Positions 12,010 to 23,285 of a DNA stretch of 64,000 bases are shown here, in pieces. The DNA is from Rhabditoides inermis. Taxonomy: Eukaryota > Nematoda > Chromadorea > Rhabditida > Rhabditidae. Positions within the stretch are counted from its first letter, which is position 1, and every line of letters begins with the position of its first letter. The notes beneath the pieces are model-generated. The model made no database searches and was not told the origin of the DNA. It worked only from the letters and a program-made list of their open reading frames with translations. The position numbers and the translations under genes were made by a program. Where the stretch lies: positions 416,001-480,000 of the forward strand of contig CAWZYM010000146.1 in the NCBI GenBank assembly GCA_963966185.1, given 5' to 3'.

Positions 12010-12155
12010 TGAACGGATTTGATATCCATCTCAATCAATCGACATCCATCTTAATAATTCGATATACATCTCAATCAGTCGATTCACATCTCAATCAGTC
12101 GATTCACATCTCAATCAATCGATATCCATCTCAATCTATTTCATTCATCTCAAAA
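12010..12155 (+). repeat. minisatellite, about 20-bp unit (ATCTCAATCARTCGATNYAC)
   Basis: About seven imperfect units of 'catctcaatcaatcgatat/ttca'. The partner array lies at about 44795-44935 in reverse orientation, with the units in a different state. Confidence 0.7.
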
Positions 12156-12299
12156 AATGGCGAAATCGTTACACGTTTGCCACTTTTTACTTTTTTACCT
12201 CCAGTCCTATGTACTTCAATTCTCCAAGGAAAGGCGAGACTTTTTTTGAAACATCGAACGGGTTTGATTTATACGATTTCACGCTGATTATGTTTCGCT

Positions 12300-12385
12300 G
12301 TAGGTTGCAAACTAAGATTCCAACCGGAATCGCGAGAAAGCACGCATTCATCTTGCCACTGCGCCACGCGGTCGGATAAGGGCGC
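12300..12385 (-). repeat. tRNA-derived SINE head, left arm
   Basis: On the minus strand GACCGCGTGGCGCAGTGG matches the pol III A-box (TGGCNNAGTGG). About 35 nt later CCGGTTGGAATC is a weak B-box. The same sequence stands at 44560-44640 on the plus strand. No cloverleaf acceptor stem is visible, so this is not an intact tRNA gene. Confidence 0.5.
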
Positions 12386-12578
12386 GCGTGAAAAAGATCA
12401 CTTCATACTAAACGCCACTGCGTGTGAAATCGAATGCGTGTGAAATCGCTGGCGATTCAGCGATTGCGAAACAACTATCGGAATCGGAGCCCAAACACCT
12501 AACAGAAATAGAGCTCGTACGGAGTACAGAGCTTCTTGGCCGGGGGTACACAACTTCAGGCCACTGCTGGCGAAATAT

Positions 12579-12811
12579 CTATACCATTGATTCAGAGATT
12601 GATTGTGAGTGAATGAAAAACAACTGACGATAGTGGCGGATGATCATTGCAGGCATGTGAGGCTTGAGTGGTCCATGCGGCTGGGTGGAGAGATAGGAGA
12701 CACCAGACGCGCAGGCACACACTGCAAGAATAAGAGAATCAGTCGATAATCGATCGATGACTGACCTGCTATCAGCATCCATAATATGGGAAGAATGAGC
12801 ATTGGCCGCAT
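12579..12811 (-). CDS. small secreted peptide, left-arm copy (2 exons)
   Basis: Exon 1 (12766-12811) starts at ATG and encodes MRPMLILPILWMLIA. A 44-nt intron (12722-12765, GTCAGT...TTCTTGCAG) follows. Exon 2 (12579-12721) continues in frame with VCACASGVSYLSTQPHGP, then LKPHMPAMIIRHYRQLFF and a stop: 62 aa in all. The start is a clear signal peptide, and the mature part is Pro/His-rich. Splice sites and exon lengths match the right copy at 23873-24093. The left copy has one T fewer in a T-run near the end plus flanking changes, so its last residues (IHSQSISESMV) differ from the right copy (HRLTINL). The family is not recognised. Conservation in both arms with precise splice sites supports a real gene. 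Confidence 0.55.
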
Positions 12812-13424
12812 GGCGAATGGAAGAGGAGAGAAATGACGAGAGGAGGAGGGAGGGGAACGGGGAATTAGGGAATTCGAGAAATGATCGCATGCAGATTCGA
12901 GTTGATTGCATCCCAAACCGCACGTAGCATACATGCAGAACACGTGTCATCTCTGCATCGTCTCTGCGTGTCATACCCGCATCCGCAGTGTATCGATATA
13001 TTTGTTTTCTTATCACATCACGAAAATCAACTAATGACAGCGTCTTATCTATTACAAAATCGAACGCAACACGCAAAACAACAGCCTACTCATCCACTGG
13101 TAGCAATTATTTTGCAATCGTTTTGCAATCCTCAAAACAGTATTTAAATACGCTACCAGGGGCATACGACATGCTACATGCACTGTGCTCTATAAGTAGC
13201 TATGCAATCATGTTTTCAATGCGAGTTACTCATGTCCTTCTTTACAGACGTGGTGATAGCGACGGGCAAGCTTCCGAGAGAAATATAGAGGGCGGAGAGA
13301 GACGAAGTTTCTGGGCGGGTGTTTGTTATATTGGTAACTGATTCCAAACAGTGCAAACTCTGTGAGATAGGAAAATTTTTCGAGAGCAGTGGTTGATTCT
13401 GAGAAGATTTTCAGTCCATTTCCT

Positions 13425-13619
13425 CTACTCCTTGACTGAATTGAAGATTCTTTTGAGTACAATACGATCGGTAAATTTTCTTTGAATTATCTCAACTGGA
13501 TACCAGTAAGTTTTCTTTAAATCAATGAGGCACTCAGTTTTGTATTCTAAAATAGGTAAAACCTTAGCATTGAAGAGCGTCATAAAGCCATTCTTGTTAA
13601 AACTGAATGCTCTGGACAT
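13425..13619 (-). mobile_element. LINE reverse transcriptase C-terminal fragment
   Basis: The minus-strand frame contains LFNAKVLPILEYKTECLIDL, then VEIIQRKFTDRIVLKR. The VLPILEY...IQRKFT pattern is typical of the region after the catalytic palm in CR1/jockey-like LINEs. It is short and isolated. Confidence 0.7.
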
Positions 13620-13849
13620 TCATAATTGCACCTGCCTTACTCTCTTCAAACTTATTGCACAGCGCCCAGTTTTCTGGAGAAGATGCCCAGATAGAATGCT
13701 CGAAGATCTCTAGTGCTCGATTTTTCGATTTCCGTCATTTTTACCATGTTTGAGCACAAAAACATACAATTGGGGCAAATTTGCTCTCGTCTGTATGGCG
13801 ACCCAGCGATATTGCCGTACGCTGAAAGAGGGGAATGGCCTAAAAACTA

Positions 13850-16598
13850 TAAAAAAACGTATCAAAATCGTGTGTACAATTCTTAGAAGGTGATGAAGCC
13901 GTATTGAAAACGCTTGTGAACGCTTCGGACCAGCGTGGTGCCGAGGACAGTACCGTGGCATATCAGTGATCCGTCTTTGTCGACAACTGATGACGACGTT
14001 TCTCTTTGAGACAGATCGTCGAGAAGTGTGCTCGTAACGAGCAGCCGAATCACATCATCTTTGTCGACTTCTGGACAGTATTCGGCAGTCCTGACCGAGA
14101 ACTCTGTCAATTGAGTGCACGCCGATGCAGTTCAACTAATGCTGCGCGACCTGTACAGCCAATTTGTACTCAGTATACACGCACTAAAGCATCTTGGCGC
14201 GTCCAGCGGAAATATCCACTGCTGCCCTTCTTGTTGAGGTCGCCCGCAGCCCTGCCTGCCGCTGCACGCCACCACAGCTGACTCCGACTAAGCAGTTTGA
14301 TCTCGCTGTGCTCGGCGAGGCTCCTTCCGCCACTCGGTAGGCTTAATGACTGCGCGTCTTGGTTCCATCGCAGTTCGATACTGGAACTCCCGGCACCTGA
14401 ATGGAATGTGTTAGTTTCCACACAGATCCATCGTACTCCAATCACTACCGTATACCTCGCCCATGTCGCCTTGACGGTTTCCTCGGTTCGACTCGACTTG
14501 GCGCCCTCGGCGGCCACAGTTCGCAGCTGTACTTCTTGCCGGAGTCGCGCACGGGCCAGCTGCCGCTGCGAGTCACTACCTGAACGATAAGTTGCAGCGC
14601 TGTTCAAAGCACAATGTACATGCTGACTACCGTAGCCGTCGACCTTAATTGATCGGTCGTGATACCTGCATCTATCCTTTCATTTTATAACGAATCGGTG
14701 CGAGGGTGGCGGAGTGCGCGCGCTGGTTCACGTGGTGGCGTGGCAGAGTGGCATGCAGAGTAGCGCGCTCGCAGCTTCTCGACCTCCATATGGCTTGATG
14801 GGTTGGCCATCAGACTCGTTCACGGCTGTGCGCGTCGCGTTGTGCGTCGCGGCGCCGTGCAGCATCTTCTTGCCCTCTCACCCGTTGCCTGAAGAAAACG
14901 TGTGAAAACTCCGGAACTGACTGCAATACCACACCACAAACTACCGTATACCCGTTGTAACTCCACTTCATACTGGCATCACAAATCGATGGCTATACCG
15001 TCGCATTCTCCGTTAAATAGGTCCGGCTGGTCGCCTAGCACACCGCTTAGCACCGTCGGCGTCGCGCCTTCTGTCGGCGTCGCATGCTGTAAGTCGCAGT
15101 TGAACAGCTGTTGACTGTGCTGAACATTGCAACCAGAGCACCGCTCTAATCGATGGCGCCGGTACCGCTCTAATCGATGGCGCCGGATAGAAAGAGTATG
15201 TGGGGTTTCTCCTCTGTCTCCTCCTCCAATCGACTGGATATCGATCATTTCGTCGGTCTCTTGATATAACAGCAGCATACATATTGTCTCTATTGACCGG
15301 ACAACTGCATGCACCCTCAATGCATCTTGGGGACTCACCGGGTGGTGGTGCTCCTTCTTGGGCTGCATCGGACCGCACCGTCTCGGATGATAGGCTGCCG
15401 CTGTCGGTCGTGTCTCGTCCGTTACGTTCTGGAACAAATGACATCTTCTCAATTCTCATCTCATAAATTGACATCAGAATCAGTTTGTAACTTCACGTTT
15501 ATAGTTATTCACCGCTCGTGTGCGCCACTGTTGGCTATCGTACTGTAGCCCGTTGACTACAGTACCATGTTGATTACCGTACCGTGACCGCGCTAACCAC
15601 TATAGCGATGGTAACTACCGTAACCACGCTAACTACAGTAAACATGGTGACTGCCATAATCGCGCTGACCACTGCAACCGCATAAACTACCGTAGCCCCT
15701 AGCCATGTTGACTACCGTAGCCATGTTGCTGACCACTGTTACTACCGTAACCGCGTAGAGTCCAGTAATCGCGTTGATTACCGTAACCGGTGACTAAAGT
15801 TATCACGCTGATCGCAGTAAATAGCCATGTGGGCTGTTGTGTTATCACTCGTAGTGGAATGATCAGCTAACCCATCGTACTTGGTCGTCGACAAGAGCGA
15901 GTGTGGCCGTCTTCTCGACCTGCTTGTCGCGTGATGATGTCATCCCGCGGGTAGGGATGTACCCATCTCGCCTCGTGTGGTGTGGGTCAGCGTGGCTCGC
16001 TGCCGAGTGGCGCTGCGCCGTCACGCAATCTGAGGTGAGATGGTGAAGCGGACTGAGTCTCACTCACCTGTGAGTGGGTCGTCCCTTCTCCCCGTCTCTC
16101 CCGCGGATCGATCGGCGTGGCTGCACGTGGTACGGTGACCGGTGCGCCTGCCCCGGTGGAGCGTCGCACACCCCGGCACAATGAGCGTCTCCCTCCACAA
16201 GTGCTCGCTCCGTGGCCGGTCGATGACATTGTGCGGCACTGTGCGTGCCGGCCGCTTTCTCCTCCCGTGTGGGCCGAAATGACCCTGCAGCGAGAGTGTG
16301 CAGTGACGTGTGGGGGAGATGCGAAGGCATCGTCCATCTTGTCCAGTCGCCAGTTGATTGCGGCGAACCTCGCCTCGTTCAACTCCTGCCTATCCGACAT
16401 TGAATAGATGATTTTCTGAATGGGCGTTGACTGTCCACTCGAATCGGAAGTGGCTCGTGTTTTCGTGATCATGATCCGAGCGTTGTCGGGTTTCGCGTCG
16501 CTGAATGTTTCCAACGCATCCTTGAATACTTCTTCCTTTCCCGCATCAGCCGAGTGTGCCTCGTCGGCCGCGGAGATGGAAGAGCTTGATATCTCTTT
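13850..16598 (-). CDS. possible multi-exon gene of unknown function
   Basis: Several minus-strand open segments are bounded by splice-like signals. About 16270-16598 starts MKEISSSSISAADEAHS and continues with EEVFKDALETFSD and SDRQELNEARFAAINWRLDK, probably helical. About 15345-15440 lies between TTGTTCCAG and GTGAGT. About 14460-14580 lies between TTATCGTTCAG and GTATAC. About 14190-14400 follows CATTCCATTCAG (SSSIELRWNQDAQSL, RSQLWWRAAAGRAAG). About 13883-14000 reads SSVVDKDGSLICHGTV, LVRSVHKRFQYGF. I could not prove one continuous frame, so exon membership is tentative. A gag-like or unrelated host protein are both possible. Confidence 0.25.
15540..15835 (+). repeat. degenerate minisatellite, unit about 16-18 bp (ACTACCGTAACCGCGTTG)
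   Basis: Repeated variants of 'gactaccgtaaccgcgttga' run through the block. Single stray units occur at about 14440, 14625 and 14935. No coding potential is evident. Confidence 0.6.
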
Positions 16599-16614
16599 CA
16601 TTCTACCCAACGTC

Positions 16615-16682
16615 TCTATGTCTCTCTGTCTCTCTGTCTCTCTCTGTCTCTCTGTCTCTCTGTCTCTCTGTCTCTCTGTCTC

Positions 16683-16732
<50 letters not shown>
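16615..16732 (+). repeat. (TCTCTG)n/(CT)n microsatellite
   Basis: Simple repeat, first TCTCTGTC units then pure CT. Open frames across it are artefacts of low complexity. Confidence 0.95.
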
Positions 16733-16959
16733 GACCGCTTGCGTTTGGTTGTACAACCCGCAGTTTGCACGGTTACCCGTGTATAAGAGAGGATTTTAGT
16801 TGAGACGCAGGGACGGCACCCTTCAAGGAATAAAAAGACGGATCGAAACTGTTGTGTGGCCGCGAGGACAGCACCTCTCGAGAAAAAGAAAGACGGATGG
16901 AAATATAGTAAACTATACCACGCGAAAATCGAAACCACAATGTGACCTGCAATCACATA

Positions 16960-17529
16960 ACGTTAACACACACGTCTCGAGTCGAGAATGTCAGCGCGTA
17001 CGTATAGTTGCGATGCAAACTCGAAAGACACGGTATGATGAATATCGTAATCGCGGGGGAATATAAACCGTGACAGTAGACAATCGATGGTGAATCAGAT
17101 GCGACTGATACGATCACGAACCAAATAGAAATGAGATGAAAACGCAGAGAAAAAAACACTAGACAAAAAGTAAGAGAGTGTTGTAGTCAGAATCAAGTAC
17201 CTGTGTGGTGTAGTGATTCCCGGTGATGATGCAGAACGGCTGTTCTGCATTGGATGCCTGTCCGGTCAACTCTAATGAAGTGGCGCGTCTGCAGCTACCG
17301 GCAGAGAAATGGTGTGACCGTGTCCCGCGAGGGATGGCGTGATCCGCAATCGCGTGAACTTTGATCGTTCTCTGAGGCCGGTCGCGAGCGGACTGTCTGG
17401 CTATCCTCTCTGGTCGTATTCCGAAATCGATGAGGGACTGAACACATGCTGGGATGTGCTGATTGTCCGCTGTTCCAGAGTGGCGTGCATCTGTGTGATA
17501 CTACATCGGACACAGATCACAACTCACTC
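16960..17529. other. no recognised gene
   Basis: Mixed sequence with short frames only. It ends at the terminal repeat of the MITE at 17530. Confidence 0.4.
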
Positions 17530-17916
17530 TCCATTCTCTTTCGAAAAGTACGTAAGTAAAGAGAAAAGGTTTGTCTGGATCTGATTCAACAAAAGCACAT
17601 GCATAAAATCTCTTTGCAGCTGACTAAAATATCAAAACAAATCTGCTCTTTCAAATCACTCTGAAATGTGTTTTTAAACATGAAAAATATATAATGTAAG
17701 GTGACTGTGAAATAGGCAAAAATTTTATTATAATTCACTATAAATAAATTAATATATAATGAATAATATTTATGTTATTTTTTTCATAAACTAGAAAGAA
17801 CAGGTTTGTTTTGATATTTTAGTCAGCTGCAAAGAGATTTTATGCATGTGCTTTTGTTGAATCAGATCCAGACAAACCTTTTCTCTTTACTTACGTACTT
17901 TTCGAAAGAGAATGGA
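17530..17916 (+). mobile_element. MITE with about 115-bp terminal inverted repeats
   Basis: The 5' arm (CCATTCTCTTTCGAAAAGTA through CATGCATAAAATCTCTTTGCAGCTGAC) is repeated inverted at about 17800-17916. The roughly 150-bp core is AT-rich without coding potential. A near-identical element is at 61408-61800, and related ones are at 24112-24413, 53060-53421 and 55449-56451. All share the core CAAAAGCNCATGCA. The lack of any protein implies mobilisation by an enzyme encoded elsewhere. Confidence 0.8.
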
Positions 17917-18602
17917 TGTCCTTTTCTCAAATTTTGAAAAAAAAATTCACATTCGTGAATTACGAAAATAAAACATACATATTACAAACTCACTAGTCAG
18001 AATGTCATGATTGAAAATACAAATAACTTATACAACAATACTACATAGTAATATTCACTGGTTTGAAAATTATAAATAGTTTCTGTGATTCCCGCTTTTT
18101 TGAAACTGATAGATCATCCGCCGCCTCAAAACTCGCGCGCGCGCATTTCGGTTATACGAGCCGCGCGCGCTTGAAACTTAACATAAGTTTATGAAACTTT
18201 CCTAAAAATACTTTTTCGTTATTAGGCATCGATTAAAAAAAAGATCTTGAAGTTTGGTTGCAAAAAGTTTAAAACGTCTATATCATTTTTAGGAAGATAG
18301 CTACAGAAATAGGGTTTGTTGGACGCGATTGCTTGACTGCCAAGGATTCCAAAAATATACAAAGTTAGACGATTATCATTTTAGGAATACTCGATATCGT
18401 GAAAAAACTACTAAATTGGCTAATAGCTCTCAAAATTCCTTCCGCTGTCGGGGCTCTCTCGTCTCTCGCCGTTGTTCTCTCTCCTCTCGCCGCGTTTCTG
18501 GCGGGAAACGCGCGGGAAAACGCGGCTGGCAGCCGGCTGGGAGGGGGGAATGTGTGAGTGCGAAGGTGAAAGCATATGAAATGTGCCGATTACGGACATA
18601 GT

Positions 18603-19558
18603 TCTGACGAGGAGTGTAGTAGGGGCCACACCCTCGGATTCGTACCAAATTGATAGAATACCTTAGTTAGGACCCTAGCCATCGAATTGTGGTGTCCGAA
18701 TTTCCTAAGCGAACTATACGTTTCCGGTACGAAAACGTACAGGGCGCGTTTTTTCGCGTTCCTTTTACCCTACGCGGCGGTCGAAGATTGAGCCGTTGTG
18801 GCCTAGTGGCGAAAGCGTCTGTCTGCCGAAATGACCCTCACGAGTTCGTTTCCGCGCACATGCTTTTTGTATTGTCAAAAATTTATGGACTTGTACTTTC
18901 TGACCATATCATCATTTTCTCATGGTCCATGAAACCAATCTATCAAATATTTTTTTAATGAGACAGTCTTGTCGATCTCGATGTCAGCTGTCGATCGTCG
19001 TAGTGACGTAGTGATATTTGCATCAGCCGTATGTAGCTCGCAACTGCATCGTCTTCTGTCAGAGAAGTCCCGAACGTCGTCAAGCTACTTCACACTGTCG
19101 TATGTAATTTGATAGTGTGCGATTATTGTGAAGAGTTGAAGGTTGTAATGATGCGCACGGTAGATCATCTCTGTTCCTGACAGTCGTCCTTCTTGAAGAG
19201 AAACCATCGAGTCGGTCATGCCTTTCGTCAATTCTTTTCTTCACTAACCAGTCATTGAACAGCGAGACGATCAACTAAATGAGTTGGCAAAACAAAAAGC
19301 ATGTGCGCGGAATCGACGTGAGGGTCATTCCGGCAGACAGACGCTTTCGCCACTAGGCCACAACGGCTCGGTCTTCAACCGCCGCGTAGGGTGAGAGGAA
19401 CACGAAAAACGCGCCCTGTACGTTTTCGTACCGGAAACGTATAGTTCGTTTAGGAAATTCGGACACCACAATTTGATGGCTAGGGTCCTAACTAAGATAT
19501 TCTATCAATTTGGTACGAATCCGAGGGTGTGGCCCCTACTACACTCCTTGTGAACTGG
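18603..19558 (+). mobile_element. foldback element with tRNA-like sequence in both arms
   Basis: 18603-18870 (from GAGGAGTGTAGTAGGGGCCA to the Pol III-like region) is repeated as its reverse complement at 19290-19555 with few changes. The arms are about 265 bp and the middle about 420 bp. Each arm holds GTTGTGGCCTAGTGGCGAAA, a perfect A-box, and about 40 nt later GAGTTCGTTTCC, a B-box-like motif. The centre has a short minus-strand frame with no recognisable domain. Confidence 0.75.
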
Positions 19559-19559
19559 A

Positions 19560-20380
19560 GATCAGTAAGTATCAACAGATTCATTTATAAGTATGTAACG
19601 TGAAGTCAAGAACACGTTCGAAGTCGTATGAACCAATTCGAACATGATCGAACGCGATAGAACGGTCCAGTTGTTATAGTGCGCATCGATAAGAATAAGC
19701 TGCAAAGTGTGTATGTATTCATAAAACCATATTAGAACCTCGATCACACGTGTTGAGGCACGTTCAATTCAACTCCCCGCAGCTTGAGTGAAAAGTAGGT
19801 CACTCGCTGCTGCCACTGCTCGCCCTCTCACTGTCTGACAATAACAACCTCTCGCGCCTGCGCTCTGACCCATCACTCGCCTCTCGCTCCCGCCAAGCCA
19901 AGAATTGGCGAGCAATTTGGTCAGGCGAGGATACACACCTTCTGTGTTACTATGGATCTCAGACACATCGGATCGGAATGAAATTTTGGATTATGAAATG
20001 ATTCGCCAATACACACCGATTGATGTCAAATTCAACCCAAAAAGTCGTTGTCTATTTTTCCGGTTGGGGCCCCTAATCATGTGTTTCCGTACAATGTTGT
20101 GTTATATAACAAATGTATGTAAATTAGAAACCTTCGAAATAGCTTGGTCGAATCGCTCACGCGCCTGCCAGTCGCTCATTGACGCGCGCTACACACGTTC
20201 ATCATTTATTTATTGCATCTAAACAATATTTTACGGATCAATGGTACACATATACACTTATATGATCACAAGAACGTCGAGAAAATATTAGAGGAGTTTC
20301 AATTGTTCATCGATTAGGGAAAGGAAATCTGAGTACGGTAGGGAATACATACTGAACAGAATTTTATTTACAATTTCGAA
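19560..20380. other. no recognised gene
   Basis: A short open stretch on the plus strand at 19975-20130 (DYEMIRQYTPIDVKFNPKSR) may be a host exon fragment, but splice sites were not convincing. Confidence 0.3.
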
Positions 20381-20386
20381 GCAACG

Positions 20387-20578
20387 ATGAGTGAAGAAAG
20401 CTTTAGTTGTGTTATTTGTTGCTCTAGAAAGTGGATAGAGTTTGTCGGAAGCGCCTCGCGTTCGGCTGGTTCGCACTTGGAAAAGTGCATCAACACAAAG
20501 ATCAATGTCACCCCGCAACACCTTGTACACGAATTCTCAAAGAAGTTTCATCATGATGTGGAATATCTCAAGTGGTAG
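20387..20578 (+). CDS. small Cys/His protein or first exon, unknown function
   Basis: ATG-started 63-aa frame: MSEESFSCVICCSRKW, then HLEKCINTKINVTPQHLVHE, then FHHDVEYLKW and a stop. The C-x2-C...H-x3-C arrangement could bind zinc. Only its last part is present in the inverted copy (60615-60645), so the duplication boundary falls inside it. Confidence 0.35.
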   Translation: MSEESFSCVICCSRKWIEFVGSASRSAGSHLEKCINTKINVTPQHLVHEFSKKFHHDVEYLKW

Positions 20579-20717
20579 GGTGAGGGCGTACTAGTACTAA
20601 CCAGGCGCGTTCGATCTTCATATCTGCCTGTTTGTTTTGCGAATGTTTGTAAATGAATTCGAATGTTGCTTTTAGAATCATTTATGTATGCACATACGTA
20701 CATTAGATTTTGAGCGA

Positions 20718-20832
20718 CAATGACTACAGAGTGCGGGTGAGGCGCGGGTGGGGCGCGGGTGGGATGCGGGTGGCTGACGACTAGTTGACGGCGCGCGCCC
20801 CACCTGCATCCCACCCGCACTCTGTAGTCAGT
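20718..20832 (+). repeat. long GC-rich hairpin insertion
   Basis: TGACTACAGAGTGCGGGTG at the left end pairs with CACCCGCACTCTGTAGTCA at the right end. The inner part is gcgggtgggatg repeats facing their complement. The right inverted copy (about 60435-60450) lacks the hairpin and reads straight through, so it was inserted in the left copy or excised from the right. Confidence 0.8.
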
Positions 20833-21260
20833 GCACTGAAACCTCGGTCATGAATTGTAATTGCAGAGCCGAGTGCGTTAAACTGATCTTCCTTATTATA
20901 TTATGTTAATGGTAATGGTAGTATTACTGTTAAAATTGGGAAGTTGTGGCACAGAGATCAAAGCAGCCCCACCCGCACTGCTCTGCTCCTCCCCTATTCG
21001 CACGTTCTTTAACTGCCGAGCTCTCACTCGCCCTCTCCTCACCGATCGATCGATTTGATTTCAGGCCGGCTGCCCATTATGGCTCGCACGAGAAAGAGAG
21101 CGCGCGCAGAGAGCGTGCGCGAGTGAGAGAGCCAAGAGGCCGGGATGTGAGATAGTGGCTGAGCGAAAGGCGGGGCATGAGCGTTCGGCCAATCAGATTG
21201 CACTGACAGTGGGCCGAGCGACCAATGAGCGCAGAGTGCAGTGGGCGGGGCTTACGTGAT

Positions 21261-21263
<3 letters not shown>

Positions 21264-21296
<33 letters not shown>

Positions 21297-21298
21297 AA
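21264..21298 (+). repeat. (CGT)n microsatellite
   Basis: About eleven GTC/CGT triplets next to AAACACGTTTAGTGGCAGA. Shorter runs of the same repeat stand at both ends of the foldback element at 59505-59935. Confidence 0.95.
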
Positions 21299-21539
21299 AC
21301 ACGTTTAGTGGCAGAATGAGTGAAACATTGTTTTTGATATTTTGGATGCCGCAACCGATATTTATTTCTTGTATCATACTCATAAGTCTTGTCAAATGAT
21401 ATTCTAACAAAAAAAACACATACTATGGAGTATATCGTATTGGGATAGAGGAAATTGAGTATGCCTTGGGGGTGACGCGCTGCGCGCGTCAAAGATAAAA
21501 ACAAACGGGCGGCGCTGCGCGCCGCCCTCAATTGTGTTA

Positions 21540-22080
21540 CACGTCACCAACTGTGCAACTTGAGACAAGATAAATCGTCTCACATCCAGTACCTTGCTCA
21601 CACCCTATAGGCGTGGCGCGCATCAGTGTGACAATACATCGGACACAGATACAGTACTGAAAGGTAGGGAAGCCCGAGTCTTCCGGTATCACTTTGAATG
21701 ACCGCTCGCTCCATCTTTTCCGAAGCAGTCCTAAGTAGACAAGCAGCGCAAACCCTGGCGGTATTCGCAATACCCCAGTGCCTGTCGTCCACACCCTCGG
21801 TGCGTCAGCGGTCAGCCGTTTGTAGTTCAAATAGATCGTTCGACGACTCATGAAGTATTCACTTATTATACTCAGCTCGTGCGGTTCCCGCACACTGACT
21901 GAGGTCCGAGTGCTTTGACCCCTACTCATGCACTCGCTTTTAGCGGCGCATTCCCACCTGTGTACCTGTACACCTACAAGCCCCATAGAAATAATGTACC
22001 GGACACTGAGGTAAACAACAAAACACGCTCACCTTCCTGGCGTCCTCCGTTTCATCTGATAGCAGCTGCCTCCCTTATCG
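21540..22080. other. no recognised gene
   Basis: Short frames only. It starts just after the palindrome GGGCGGCGCTGCGCGCCGCCC at about 21507-21527. Confidence 0.35.
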
Positions 22081-22125
22081 TTTTTACTGGTTCGCAATTT
22101 AACTGGTTCGCAATAAATATCGAAA

Positions 22126-22314
22126 TTGGATTCACTTGTTGATCATGATAATCGGTTTCACCTGATTCTTGGTGATTTCAATGCCCCCACTATCAATTGG
22201 AAGACCTTCCATGCTTTCGATTACTTTGACAAATCACTGCTGTTCACCCGCGTGTTCAAGATCACAGATCCGAGTGATTGGATCGCCAAGAACTGCATGT
22301 TTGCTAAGAGGTAA
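22126..22314 (+). mobile_element. LINE endonuclease domain fragment
   Basis: The plus frame contains FHLILGDFNAPTINWKTF. The L-G-D-F-N-A-P...W box is the catalytic motif of apurinic-type endonucleases of non-LTR retrotransposons. The frame ends within 60 residues, so this is a relic. Confidence 0.75.
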
Positions 22315-22870
22315 CATCTTTTGACTAAAGTCATTGTGTAATATTTGGTCGTCTGTTACGTATTCTATAATTTGACTTTCAGGTACTTCCCTCAAGCGTC
22401 TTGTCCGCAGATCCAATCACTAATCGAATCCTGTTTCGCTTTCATGTGAACTGATCTACCCAGCTGATCAATCTATCGGTATCGAGTGATCCAATCAATC
22501 AAAATCGATGGGTTTGATCACCTTCCGTGTTTCTAATAATCTCTGATGGAAACTGCTCAACACGTGTACATTCCTCTGCGTCTCTGTTCCCCCTGTTTCT
22601 CTCCTACTGACCCGTGTAGTCTCAGTGTTCTGCCAAATTCTTTACTAGTAAAAATATGCCTTTTCAATTCCTGCCAGTCTAGGTGTTCTCTGTGATGACA
22701 ATACGTAATAAAGATATTTCGATAAAAAGTGCTGTATGAGAATACAACTTTTGAGAGAGAGAGAGAGAGGGAAAAGGCGTTATTATGAGTTTATACAGTG
22801 TGTAATGTTTACGATATAATGAATGTATGAATTCAAACAACAAAGCGGGTTTGGAATGAGTGCGTGTGTA

Positions 22871-22980
22871 TTACTTAAACTTCATATCGAGGAATGGAAG
22901 CTTGAATCCAACTCCGCCGTCGCCAATGGAGAATCCGAAGCCAAGTACCTCCAGCTGCAAGTCAGTGTCTCCGTCACTCT

Positions 22981-23038
<58 letters not shown>

Positions 23039-23250
23039 CTTGACACCGTCCTCTCCGACCTCCGACCGCCACCCCCGTGTCTGACTGCAGCCCAGCTCCC
23101 ACTGTGAAGGAGTCGTTGCTCACCTGAGACCACGTGTCTACTTGATTCAAACTATTTCCAACTCACTTCAGTTCGAAAGATCCTCGACTCATAGCCAACG
23201 CCCACACCGCGATCCGAACAGCGGGCGCTCAACTTGTCCTGTATGCGAGT

Positions 23251-23285
<35 letters not shown>

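Larger units (their letters stand above)
3723..13282 (+). repeat. left arm of the large inverted duplication
   Basis: This arm matches, in reverse orientation, right-arm blocks at about 62285-63254, 44520-52068, 33000-33146 and 23398-24110. Pairs include 4455-4680 with 62317-62547, 4785-8866 with 46999-52068, 8993-9295 with 46568-46870, 11630-11860 with 45089-45380, and 12579-12811 with 23873-24093. Proteins in the two arms differ by scattered substitutions. The left arm has its own insertion (10931-11440) and a direct duplication (9272-9567 with 10553-10846). The right arm has much larger insertions. Confidence 0.85.
17530..21540 (+). repeat. second inverted repeat, left arm (discontinuous)
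   Basis: Segments 17530-18110, 20120-20230 and 20540-21540 occur in reverse orientation and mirrored order at about 61200-61800, 61075-61180 and 59665-60645. The foldback element at 18603-19558 and the hairpin at 20718-20832 are present only in the left arm. Confidence 0.75.
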
